Shown: piece after piece, positions 42,812 through 51,479 of the stretch | How positions within the stretch are numbered: position 1 is the stretch's first letter | Layout of the letters: each line of letters opens with the position of its first letter | Assembly: GCF_900172355.1 (NCBI RefSeq) | Contig: NZ_FWFZ01000015.1 | Span: 1-64,000 of the forward strand | Direction: 5' to 3' | Length of the DNA stretch: 64,000 bases | Source: Roseisalinus antarcticus | GTDB taxonomy: Bacteria > Pseudomonadota > Alphaproteobacteria > Rhodobacterales > Rhodobacteraceae | Program-made: the position numbers and the translations under genes | The notes under the pieces: model-generated | Database searches by the model: none | Told to the model about the DNA's origin: nothing | Seen by the model: the letters and a program-made list of their open reading frames with translations, nothing else

Positions 42812-44212
42812 ATGCAGAGTGTTTTCGTGCCGCAGATCGACGAGGCCCTCGGCCCTGCGCCGACGCCCGACACGACCCTGCATCCGACCGGCACCGCCGA
42901 GCTGCCCTCCTGCTTCGCGGTCTCGGATCTGGCCACCGCCAGCATCGGCGCCGCGGCGCGGGAGCTGGCGGCACTGATGGGCGCCCGGCAGGCGCAGGTC
43001 GACCGGCGCCTGGCCTCCCTGTGGTTCGGCATGACCTTGCAGCCCGAGGGCTGGGATCTGCCCGCAGCCATGGACCCGCTGGCCGGCGACTACCCTGCGC
43101 GGGATGGCTGGATCCGGCTCCACACCAACGCGCCCCGCCACCGCGAGGCGGCGCTCGGGGAGCTGGGGTGTGCCCCGGACCCGGCCGAGGTGGCGGCCCA
43201 TGTGGCCGCGTGGTCCGGCCCGGCGCTGGAGCAGGCGATCATTGACGCGGGCGGTGCTGCCGCCGCGATGCGCAGCCTTGCGGACTGGGCGCAGCACCCG
43301 CAGGGCCGGGCGGTCGCCGCCGAACCGCTGATCGCCTGGCAGGTGGCGGGCGATCGTCCCCGCCCGGCAGCACTGCAGGGGCTGAAGGTTCTGGACCTCA
43401 CCCGGGTGCTCGCCGGGCCCGTCGCCACACGATGCCTTGCGGGCTTCGGCGCGGACGTGCTGCGCATCGACCCGCCATGGTGGCGCGAACCGGGGCTGGA
43501 GCCCGAGGTGACCCTCGGCAAACGCCGAGCGGGGCTGGATTTGCGGGACCCGGAGGATCGGAGCCTGTTCGACACGCTTCTGTCTCGGGCCGATGTGCTG
43601 GTCCATGGCTATCGGCCCGGCGCCCTCGCGGGGCTCGGATATGACGCGGCACAACGGCGCAGGATCGCGCCCGGGATGATCGAGGTCAGCCTCTGCGCCT
43701 ACGGCTGGACCGGGCCCTGGGCGCGGCGGCGCGGCTTCGACAGCCTGGTGCAGATGAGTTGCGGCATCGCCGATCACGGCCAGCGGCTGGCCGGGGCCGG
43801 GCGGCCGCAGCCCCTGCCGGTGCAGGCGCTGGACCATGCCACGGGCTACCTGATGGCCGCGGCCGTGCTCCGGGCGGTCCGGGCCGCGAACGAGACCGGA
43901 GAGGTTCGATCGGCCCGACTTTCCCTCGCCCGGGTCGCGCAGCTGTTGGTGCAAACCGCGCGAACGGCGTTTTCGGGGGCCGAGGTCAAGGTCGCTCCCG
44001 CGGACCTTGCGCCCGGCACCGAAGCGACCGACTGGGGCCCGGCCCGTCGGCTGCGGTTCCCGATCCGCATCGACGGCCGGGGTCCCGACTGGCCCCGTCC
44101 CGCGGGCCGGCTTCGAACGGGGGGCGCCTGTCTGGTGACATGGCGCCCGTTGCGCCGAAGCGAGGGCGTGCCCGGCACCCGGTGGATGGGCAGAATGCCG
44201 GGCGTGCCCTGA
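42812..44212 (+). CDS. class III CoA-transferase (CaiB/BaiF family)
   Basis: The 466-aa protein has its family III CoA-transferase core in the second half: LKVLDLTRVLAGPVATRCLAGFGADVLRID, quoted around residues 192-222 in pieces, and ALDHATGYLMAAA with the likely catalytic Asp. The first 180 residues resemble a degenerate half of the same fold. Such enzymes move CoA between carboxylic acids. The low conservation of the N-terminal part suggests a divergent subgroup; substrates are unknown. Confidence 0.8.
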   Translation: MQSVFVPQIDEALGPAPTPDTTLHPTGTAELPSCFAVSDLATASIGAAARELAALMGARQAQVDRRLASLWFGMTLQPEGWDLPAAMDPLAGDYPARDGWIRLHTNAPRHREAALGELGCAPDPAEVAAHVAAWSGPALEQAIIDAGGAAAAMRSLADWAQHPQGRAVAAEPLIAWQVAGDRPRPAALQGLKVLDLTRVLAGPVATRCLAGFGADVLRIDPPWWREPGLEPEVTLGKRRAGLDLRDPEDRSLFDTLLSRADVLVHGYRPGALAGLGYDAAQRRRIAPGMIEVSLCAYGWTGPWARRRGFDSLVQMSCGIADHGQRLAGAGRPQPLPVQALDHATGYLMAAAVLRAVRAANETGEVRSARLSLARVAQLLVQTARTAFSGAEVKVAPADLAPGTEATDWGPARRLRFPIRIDGRGPDWPRPAGRLRTGGACLVTWRPLRRSEGVPGTRWMGRMPGVP

Positions 44213-44257
44213 AAGGGCGCGGGGCCGGAGCCCCGGGACCACAAAGCGGCCGTCGCC

Positions 44258-45310
44258 TCAGGCCGTTCGGGCGGCGCGGAAGGAGACGAGCCGGCGGCTC
44301 TTTTCGTCCCAGAGCTGCTTGCCGACGCAACCCAGGCTGTCGCGCAGGGTCAGGCGCTGGCTCTCTGCAAGCTGGGGGTGATCGCGCAGGATCTCGGGCA
44401 GGCGGTAGAACGGCACGCGGCTTTGCAGGTGGTGCACGTGATGCATGCCGATATTGGCGCTGAACCAGCGCAGCGGGCCGGGCAGGACGTAGTAGGAGCT
44501 GCCGTGCAGGGCCGCGTGCTGCAGCTGCCAGTCGTCCTCGTGATCCCAGTTGGTCTCTTCGAACTGGTGCTGGACGTAGAACAGCCAGACGCCGATCGAC
44601 GCGGCGACCAGCATCGTGGGCAGGAAGACCAGGCCGAGCACGGCAAGCCCGCCGTAATAGCCGATGACGACAAGCAGCAGCGCGATGGCGGCATTGGTCC
44701 CCATGGCGCTGATCCAGTAGCGGGCCCCCTCGCGCATCAGGCCCACCGGCATCCGGTACTGGACAAAGAACAGAAAGAACGGCCCCAGGCAAAAGAGCAC
44801 GAACGGGTTGCGGTAGAGGCGATAGCGCAGCCGGCCCGCCGCCGAGAGGCCCCGGAACTCGGCGACGGTGAGGGTATGGACATCGCCCATCCCGCGCTTT
44901 TCCAGATTGCCCGCAGAGGCGTGGTGCTTGGCATGCACGCGGCGCCAGACGTCATAGGGGGTAAGCGTGACCACCCCGATGACCCGCCCGACCCAGTCGC
45001 TCAGCCGGCGGTTCCTGAAGAAGGCGGCATGCCCGCAATCGTGCTGGATCATGAAGAGCCGGACCAGGAACGCCGCGTTCAGCACCGCGAGGGACGCCGC
45101 CAACAGGTAGCTTACCTGCAGGCTCCACCAGGCCAGCGCCCAGAGCGTCACGAAGGGGACGGCCGTGACCAGCAGCTCCCAGGAGCTTCGCCAGCCGGAA
45201 GGCTCGCGATACTGTGACAGGATGACCACCCAGTCCCGCGCGGCGCGGGTCTCGCCCCCGGCCGGAGGATCCGCATCGGGGCGAGGTTGGGGCGGGGTTA
45301 GGTCTTGCAT
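44258..45310 (-). CDS. membrane fatty-acid desaturase
   Basis: The 350-aa di-iron membrane protein has three His boxes: H90-DCGH94 (HDCGH), H126-AK-HH (HAKHH, 126-130) and a late HHVHH near residue 290. Four hydrophobic segments are arranged as in acyl-lipid or acyl-CoA desaturases and carotenoid-type hydroxylases. It acts in the inner membrane, adding a double bond or hydroxyl to a lipid chain. It is monocistronic. The start at 45310 has a weak ribosome site. Confidence 0.85.
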   Translation of the reverse strand: MQDLTPPQPRPDADPPAGGETRAARDWVVILSQYREPSGWRSSWELLVTAVPFVTLWALAWWSLQVSYLLAASLAVLNAAFLVRLFMIQHDCGHAAFFRNRRLSDWVGRVIGVVTLTPYDVWRRVHAKHHASAGNLEKRGMGDVHTLTVAEFRGLSAAGRLRYRLYRNPFVLFCLGPFFLFFVQYRMPVGLMREGARYWISAMGTNAAIALLLVVIGYYGGLAVLGLVFLPTMLVAASIGVWLFYVQHQFEETNWDHEDDWQLQHAALHGSSYYVLPGPLRWFSANIGMHHVHHLQSRVPFYRLPEILRDHPQLAESQRLTLRDSLGCVGKQLWDEKSRRLVSFRAARTA

Positions 45311-45650
45311 ATGGGGCGGTTCGCTTCATTGGCCGAAAGTGACGGTCCTCCGCCCGGGCGCTCTGCCTGCCGGGCAGCGCCCTTGATGCAGCCTCTGCTC
45401 GTGGCGCAAGATCCCGGTTCGATCCCGTGGAAAAGGCACACGCGCGGCATCGAACCGGGCGCATCGGCGGATCGCGGCCGTCCTCGGACCGCAACCTGCC
45501 GACCCGTCCCTATCCCGGATGATCGCGGGCGTCCACTCGTTCCGGCTGCGCCGCCCGCGGTCCGCCGCAAGCCTTGCACCTACGGGGTGCCGGCCAGGGC
45601 CCCGCTGCGCCCTTGGCGTAGCAGCCGCAGGCCCGCGCCCCTGTAGATCG
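45311..45650. other. 340-bp region without a recognised gene
   Basis: It lies between the desaturase start and the end of the SDR gene, both on the minus strand. No hairpin with a T-run and no coding frame with a family match were seen. It must hold the desaturase promoter. Confidence 0.5.
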
Positions 45651-46325
45651 TCACTGCGTCGGCATCAGGAAGATCTCGTTGGTGGCGCAGCGCGGATCGG
45701 CCTCCAGCGCGAAGAGGGCTGCGCGGGCCACGTCCTCGGGCTGCAGCTTGTCGGGCTTGGGCTCATCGAAGAAGCCGGTGTTCACCATGCCCGGCGCGAC
45801 GATGGTGCAGCGGCCGCCGAAGGACTTCATCTCTTCGGACAGGTTGCCGCCGTAGCCGTGGATGAACCATTTCGACGCGCCGTAGACCGATCCGGGGATG
45901 TGGACGCGTCCCGCAGCCGAACCCGTCAGCAGCAGGTGCCCCGCCCGGTCCTTGAGGTGCGGCATCGCGGCCTTGACCGTCCAGAGGACGCCCATGATGT
46001 TCACGCCGATCATCTTTTCCCATTCCTCGGGATCGCCCGCATCGGTGCCCGAGGCCGACAGCCCCATCCCGGCATTGGCGAAGGCCGCATCCAGCCCGCC
46101 GGTCTTGTCGACCAGCTTTGCGATCGCGGTCTTCTGGCTGTCGAGGTCGGTGGCGTCGCCGGGCAGGGCGAGGGCCTTGTCGCCGAGCTCGTCCACCAAG
46201 GCGCCCAACTTGTCTTCGGAGCGCGCGAACAGCCCGACCTGCCAGCCCTTGGCAACTGCCTCGCGGGCCGTGGCCGCCCCGATGCCGCTCGATGCGCCGG
46301 TGATGAAAAGTGTCTTGGTGCTCAT
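45651..46325 (-). CDS. short-chain dehydrogenase/reductase
   Basis: The 224-aa classical SDR has TGASSGIG at the N-terminus (residues 9-16), NAG in ANAGMG, a Ser in TGSAAG and the catalytic YxxxK in YGASK. It uses NAD(P) on an alcohol or ketone. The ATG at 46325 is chosen because it directly precedes the Rossmann strand; the much longer reading upstream is antisense to the next two genes and is rejected. It is divergent from the aldehyde dehydrogenase gene. Confidence 0.87.
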   Translation of the reverse strand: MSTKTLFITGASSGIGAATAREAVAKGWQVGLFARSEDKLGALVDELGDKALALPGDATDLDSQKTAIAKLVDKTGGLDAAFANAGMGLSASGTDAGDPEEWEKMIGVNIMGVLWTVKAAMPHLKDRAGHLLLTGSAAGRVHIPGSVYGASKWFIHGYGGNLSEEMKSFGGRCTIVAPGMVNTGFFDEPKPDKLQPEDVARAALFALEADPRCATNEIFLMPTQ

Positions 46326-46544
46326 GTCTTGTCCATTCTGTGCGTGTCTGTGGCGGGCCCCTGAGAGCCATGTGCAGGGCCAACGCGCCCGCGCCGGTTC
46401 CGTTGCATGGCCTGCCCCTGCCGCCGCGTCAGCCGGATCGACGGAGCCGGGCCAATGCCCGGAGGTCCGGCCGTCGCGACATCGCAGAGACGGAACGAAG
46501 GCCAGCACGGCGCGTTGATCGGGGGACATCCTGAAGGGAACCCC

Positions 46545-47921
46545 ATGCAGACGATCACGACCATCAATCCCGCCACCGAGGAAAGCCTCAAGACCTACGA
46601 CCTGATGACGGAGCAGGAGGCGACGGACCGCGTCGAGGCCTGCCACGCCGCCTTCGAGGACTGGCGCAAGCAGTCCCACGAGGACCGCGCGACCTACCTG
46701 CAAAAGCTCGCCGCGACCCTGCGTGAGCATGCCGACGAGCTGGCCGCCCTGATGACCCGCGAGACCGGCAAACTGCTCAAGGACGGGCACACCGAGGTCG
46801 AGATCTGCGCCGCGATCTGCGACTACACCGCGCAGACCGGCCCCGGGGCGCTGGCCGACGAGGACCGCACACATGCCGGCGGCGACAAGCCGGGGGTCGT
46901 CAGCTACCAGCCGATCGGGGTGATCTACTCGATCCAGCCCTGGAACTTTCCGCTCTATCAGCCGATCCGGGTGCTCGCCGCCAACCTGATGGCCGGCAAC
47001 GGCTGCGTGCTGAAGCACGCCACCATCTGCACCGGCTCGGCGCTCCGCCTGCGCGAGCTCTGCATCGAGGCCGGGCTGCCCGAGGACCTGTTCCAGGTGG
47101 TGGTGATCGACCACGACGTCAGCGACAGGCTGATCGCCCACCCAAGGGTTCGCGGCGTGACCCTGACGGGCAGCGACGGCGCCGGCCGGCATGTCGGGGC
47201 CGAGGCCGCCAAGGCGCTGAAGAAGACCGTGCTCGAGCTGGGGTCGAACGACGCCTACCTGGTGCTCGAGGATGCCGATATCGAGACGGCGGTGAAATAC
47301 TCGCTGATGGGGCGGCTCTACAACAATGGCGAGACCTGCGTGTCCGCCAAGCGCTTCATCGTAACCGACAAGGTCTATGACGCCTTCGTCGACGCGTTCG
47401 TGGCCCAGATGAAGGCGGTCACCATGGGCGACCCGACCGAGGAGTCGAGCCAGCTCGGGCCGCTGTCCAGTCAGGACCAGTTCGACGCGGTCAAGTCGCA
47501 GGTCGAGGACAGCGTCGCCAAGGGCGCCAAGGTGCTCTGCGGTGGCGACGCGCCCGACGGCACCGGCGCCTGGTACCCGGCCACGGTGCTGGCCGATCTG
47601 GCACCCGGCATGCCGGCGTTCGATGACGAGATCTTCGGACCCGTCGCCTCGATCATCCGCGCCAAGGACGACGCGGATGCCATGCGCCTTGCCAACGACA
47701 GCCGATACGGCCTCGGCGGCGGCATCTTCTCGAAGGACGAGGCCCGCGCCACCCGGCTGGCACGCGACCATTTTGACACCGGCATGGTCCATATCAACTC
47801 CTTCGGGGCCGCCGATCCCAACATGCCGTTCGGCGGGGTCAAGGACTCGGGCTACGGCCGCGAACACGGCGGCTTCGGCCTGAAGGAATTCGTCAACGTG
47901 AAGTCGATCTTCATGCCCTGA
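46545..47921 (+). CDS. aldehyde dehydrogenase (succinate-semialdehyde dehydrogenase-like)
   Basis: The 458-aa NAD(P)-dependent aldehyde dehydrogenase has the PWNFPLYQ cofactor segment, LELGSND (catalytic Glu) and NNGETCVSAKR (catalytic Cys). The short N-terminus (PATEESLKTY) is typical of the SSADH-like group acting on small semialdehydes. AAGGGAA precedes the ATG. It is divergent from the SDR gene by 219 bp and is followed 102 bp later by an NAD(P)-binding protein gene. Confidence 0.9.
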   Translation: MQTITTINPATEESLKTYDLMTEQEATDRVEACHAAFEDWRKQSHEDRATYLQKLAATLREHADELAALMTRETGKLLKDGHTEVEICAAICDYTAQTGPGALADEDRTHAGGDKPGVVSYQPIGVIYSIQPWNFPLYQPIRVLAANLMAGNGCVLKHATICTGSALRLRELCIEAGLPEDLFQVVVIDHDVSDRLIAHPRVRGVTLTGSDGAGRHVGAEAAKALKKTVLELGSNDAYLVLEDADIETAVKYSLMGRLYNNGETCVSAKRFIVTDKVYDAFVDAFVAQMKAVTMGDPTEESSQLGPLSSQDQFDAVKSQVEDSVAKGAKVLCGGDAPDGTGAWYPATVLADLAPGMPAFDDEIFGPVASIIRAKDDADAMRLANDSRYGLGGGIFSKDEARATRLARDHFDTGMVHINSFGAADPNMPFGGVKDSGYGREHGGFGLKEFVNVKSIFMP

Positions 47922-48023
47922 CACTCCGTGGCCCGCCGGGGGCGCGGCCAATCCGACACCCGGCGTTCGGGCGGTCCTTCGGGGGCCGTCCCGGACGCGC
48001 ATCCAGACAGTCAGGAAATACCC

Positions 48024-48626
48024 ATGAGCATGACCATCCTCGTCGCCGGCGCCACCGGCAAGACCGGCCAACACCTCGTCCGCGGCCTGCTGGCGCAGGG
48101 CCACGAGCCCACCGCCCTCGTCCGCGAAAGTTCCGACACCAGCGCCCTGCCCGAGGGCGTCGCCCTGCGCCACGGCGACCTTGCCGACCTGCAGCCGGGC
48201 ATCTGCGACGGAATGCAGGCGGTGGTTTTCGCCGCAGGCTCCGGCGGCTCCACCGGCCCCGAGATGACCGACAAGGTCGACCGGGACGGCGCGATCCGCC
48301 TGATCGACCTGGCCCGCGGCGCGGGGGTGGAGCGTTTCGTTATGCTCAGCTCCGTGGGTGCGGACCAGTCCGACCCGCAGGGCAAGCTCGCGCACTACCT
48401 CAAGGCCAAGCACGACGCCGACGCGCATCTGCAGGGCTCGGGCCTGACCTATGCGATCCTGCGGCCGGTCGCGCTGACCGACGAAGGACGCGGAGAGGAC
48501 GTGATCCTGGGCGCGGAGGTGGACAAATCCGCCAAGGCCTCCCGCGCGGACGTGGCCCATGTGCTGGCCGAGGCCGCCACCTCCGGCCGCTACGACGGCA
48601 CCGCGCAGGACATGCAATCCGCCTGA
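48024..48626 (+). CDS. NAD(P)-binding SDR-like protein (SDR5/YtfG type)
   Basis: The 200-aa atypical SDR begins ILVAGATGKTGQHLVRGLLA (residues 5-24), a Rossmann NAD(P) motif, and has FVMLSSVGAD and LRPVALTDEG in the positions of the extended family. No classical YxxxK is obvious, so it may sense redox state or reduce quinones rather than act as a classical dehydrogenase. ATG 48024 follows CAGGAA. Confidence 0.85.
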   Translation: MSMTILVAGATGKTGQHLVRGLLAQGHEPTALVRESSDTSALPEGVALRHGDLADLQPGICDGMQAVVFAAGSGGSTGPEMTDKVDRDGAIRLIDLARGAGVERFVMLSSVGADQSDPQGKLAHYLKAKHDADAHLQGSGLTYAILRPVALTDEGRGEDVILGAEVDKSAKASRADVAHVLAEAATSGRYDGTAQDMQSA

Positions 48627-48638
48627 CCCTGCGCAATG

Positions 48639-48667
48639 GTCGCGGGGGCACGAGAGGTCCCCGCGAC
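48639..48667 (+). terminator. 9-bp hairpin after the SDR-like gene
   Basis: GTCGCGGGG (48639-48647) and CCCCGCGAC (48659-48667) pair perfectly around an 11-nt loop 13 bp after the stop codon. No T-run follows, so termination efficiency is uncertain. Confidence 0.45.
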
Positions 48668-48791
48668 ACGAGACGTCCGGCCCCCTGGGTCCCGACGAAT
48701 CGCGGCCCGGCAAGCGGCGTCACCGCCCCCGGCGGACAACGAGGGGTCCTTGTCCTGTTCGGCAAGGGACATGGTCGTCCGGGGTCGGACC

Positions 48792-49453
48792 ATGGCACAC
48801 AATGAGACATTTCGGACCGGGGGCCCGACCCGCAGCGTCACGATGGTCACCTACGCCGACGCCCAGATCCTCGATGTGGGCGGCCAGCTCGAGGTCTTGA
48901 CCGGGCGCGGTATTTCCTGCCCGCGGGGCCGGCGCCGTATTCGGCGTGCTGGACGGCCGCCGGGCCAGAACCGACTGGTGTTGGTGCCCAGGTGGTGGTG
49001 CCCGATCCTCGAACAGCGCGACCCGAAGGTGCACGTGGGCCAAGATGCGATCTTCCTGCGTGACGGCAACGTCTGGACCTCCGCCGGATTGACGGCCGGG
49101 ATGGACCCGGCGCTGACGCTGGTCGAGGTGCCGTCGGACATGAGATCGCCCTCCAGGTCGCCCGCTACAACGTGATGTACATGATGCGCCCGGTCGGCCC
49201 GTCGCAGTTGCGTCCACCTTTCGGGCGCAACGGGCCGAGGACCCGGCGATCAACGCCACCCTCCCCCATATCCTGCCCCCCCCGGTGCGCCGCTGTTCGT
49301 GACGGCGCTGGCCGGGGTCGAACAGATCGCGCTGCAATTCGGGTTCCGGAACGCCGGACGGATGCGCCGCGCGGTGCAACGCCACCTCGCCGTCGACGAC
49401 ACCGATTATCGCGACCGGTTCCGCGGTCGGCAGGCCGATGCCACCGGGTCGTC
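48792..49453 (+). pseudogene. GlxA-type (DJ-1/PfpI plus AraC) regulator remnant
   Basis: Pieces of one GlxA-family regulator occur in order but in three frames. VTYADAQILDVGGQLEVLTG is the DJ-1 N-terminus. RDGNVWTSAGLTAGMDPAL is the end of that domain. GHEIALQVARYNVMYMMRP follows after a shift near 49137. FRAQRAEDPAINATLPHIL is in another frame. VEQIALQFGFRNAGRMRRA, the second AraC helix-turn-helix, is in the last. About a hundred residues of the middle of the DJ-1 domain are missing compared with what the family normally has. It is therefore a dead gene. Confidence 0.75.
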
Positions 49454-49610
49454 GGCTGAAGAGCCGACTTTCCGGATCATGCCATTTTTTCGGATCCTGA
49501 ATCGATTGCGAGGCCACACATTTCGTTTCCCTGTCATCCATGACTGGAAACGCGAGCGCGACGGACCCGCGTGCGGACAAGGGGACGACTGGCGCAGTGT
49601 CCACTTTCGT

Positions 49611-50078
49611 TCACTCAAGCGACCGGGCGTATTCCTCAAGCTGTGTCGCGACGATGCCCCAGCCATCGTGGAACCCCATGTCTTCGTGGCTCTGACGGGC
49701 TTCCGGGGATCGGTGCCGCGCTGTCGCGGTGTAGGTCGTTCCGCCATCCCCATTGTCGGCAAACTCGATGATGGCCGTCATGAAGGGATCGACGGCGGGC
49801 TTCCATCCTTCGCTATAGGTGTCGGTGAAGACCAGGCGTTCCCCGTCGACAATTTCGAGATAAACGCCCTCGCTGTCGATCTTCTTGCCGTCGACGTCCA
49901 TCGTCATGTTGAACCTGCCGCCCACCCGCAGGTCGATTTCACAGGCATCGACGCGATGGGGTTTCGGCACGAAGAAGTTCTTGATGTGTTCCGGTGTTGT
50001 CCAGCACTCCCAAATCACGGCACGGGGCGCATCTATCGTCCGGGTCAAGGTCAGGTCAGTTTTCGGGTCGAGTCTCAA
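49611..50078 (-). CDS. SRPBCC/AHSA1-domain protein
   Basis: The 155-aa protein has the AHSA1-type START-like fold: LTRTIDAPRAVIWECWTTPE at the N-terminus, WEC..GGRF in the middle and a C-terminal helix GFHDGWGIVATQLEEYA. These proteins bind hydrophobic ligands in a cavity; many partner with an ArsR-type regulator. A TTG start at 50078 overlaps the ArsR stop (TTGA), so it was co-translated with that gene. It looks intact although the ArsR gene is frameshifted. Confidence 0.82.
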   Translation of the reverse strand: MRLDPKTDLTLTRTIDAPRAVIWECWTTPEHIKNFFVPKPHRVDACEIDLRVGGRFNMTMDVDGKKIDSEGVYLEIVDGERLVFTDTYSEGWKPAVDPFMTAIIEFADNGDGGTTYTATARHRSPEARQSHEDMGFHDGWGIVATQLEEYARSLE

Positions 50079-50415
50079 TTGCTGCGCTCCTGCATGGGGT
50101 TCTTGATATGGTGATAAAAGCAGTAGAGCCGTCGCGCCCGGGATTCACTCTGTTTGGTCAGCCAATTCTTGATGGGCGTGAAGGCATCGGGGGCCAGTTC
50201 GCACCTCGGCGGTCGCCCTATTTTCTTCGATGTGACGAGCTTGGAGCCTTCGGGCTTCTTCAGATTCTCCATGAACGAAGGCAGCGACATGTCGTGCGGC
50301 TTGGCCAGCCCGCGCACGGTCGCATCGCCCCGGGCCAGACGTTGACGGATCATGCGGCGCGTCGGTCGGCAAGTGCCGAGAAGCAAGGGTCCAGTCTGGC
50401 ATCATGCTTGGGCAT
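50075..50415 (-). pseudogene. ArsR-family regulator with a one-base frameshift
   Basis: From ATG 50415 the first frame reads MPKHDARLDPCFSALAD and then stops. The next frame continues as PTRRMIRQRLARGDATVRGL and the rest of an ArsR winged helix with ELAPDAFTPIKNWL. Restoring one C in GCCGACCGACG (to GCCGACCCGACG) would join them into LADPTRR, the usual ArsR sequence. Some C-terminal residues also look worn (SESRARRLYCFY). The gene is adjacent to an SRPBCC partner, a common pair. Confidence 0.7.
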
Positions 50416-51479
50416 ACGCCGAGGTATTGCGAAAAGCTTGCGCGATCAAGTTACTCAGGAAAAACCCTTGGTGATGTCGGGGCTGCCGTTCGCTGCATCC
50501 CGACGAATGAGCATCACGGGTTCGGAGCCGACTGTGCCTTGAAGAGACAATGGTCATCGCCCCCCCAAATGGCGTGGGCGGATCCGCTGGCGTGCGGCCT
50601 CGCGCATGGTCCACCACCGGGATCGGCGTCCGGACCGTCGGGGTCCCGGCCGAAGGAAGGCCGGAAAAAGGCTTGTGCTTCCGCACCCTTGCCTCTGGGA
50701 AAGAGTGGGGCCACCGTCAGATGGTCTCGTTTGGATGTCCCTGTAGGTGCTTCCTGACAGGTCGGAAGACAGGACAGCTCCCCGATATCTCAGAGCGTTG
50801 GCGGCCTCGCCGCGCTGGTCTGCGGCGCCACATGCGTGATCGGCTTCGCCCTGGTCGTCACGCTGCCCGCCCCGCCGGGCGATCGCACAGCCATGATCGA
50901 CGCGCGAGCCGCGGTCGATTTCAACGCCGTTGCGCACGGGCTGCCGATCGCCAGGAACACCGCGATTTACCTGGTCAGCGCCATGACGATGGCGGTGCCG
51001 GCGATGGCCGTCACAGCGGCTGTCCGGGGCCCTGCCGGGCTGGGCGGCGGTCGCGCAGGGCTTCGGCCTGATCCAGGCGGCGCGGGCCCTGGCCGCGGGC
51101 ATGAACGCCGATGTCGCGGTGGAACAGGCCGCGTATCTCCGGCCTGCCGACCCCGGGGCCACGGCCCTTGTCCAGAGTCTGCTGCATTTGGTCGGACCGG
51201 GCCTCGGTGGCGGCAATATGATCGCGGGCAACGTCTGGATCGCCTGCGTTGGCCTCGCCGGAGGGACAAGCCGCCTGGGCGAGGGGATCGTCGGCCTGGG
51301 CCTGATGACCGGCACAGGCGGCGTGCCGACCCTGGTGCCGGTCATCATCGATGCGGCCGGCGGCGTCCCCGGCCTCGGGCCATCGCCTGGTTCCTGTCGG
51401 TCGGGGTGGCCGCGCGGCGCGCTCCCTCTCGCCGACTGGCCCGCGCCGGGGCCGATAGAGCCTTTCATCGCGGGCCGGC
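50416..51479 (+). other. about 1 kb eroded region with a membrane-protein remnant
   Basis: No intact gene is seen. From about 50880 to 51410 two plus-strand frames read like pieces of one hydrophobic protein: AVAHGLPIARNTAIYLVSAM up to about 51025, then a change of frame, then LLHLVGPGLGGGNMIAGNVW and IVGLGLMTGTGGVPTLVPVI. I do not recognise the family. The remaining 450 bp before it show no coding signal I can support. Confidence 0.35.

Noticed and set aside
45651-48713. 1020-residue open frame on the minus strand across the SDR and aldehyde dehydrogenase genes
   Set aside because: Only its last 224 residues are a real protein (SDR); the rest is antisense to well-supported genes and has no family pattern. 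Long antisense frames are common in GC-rich DNA.
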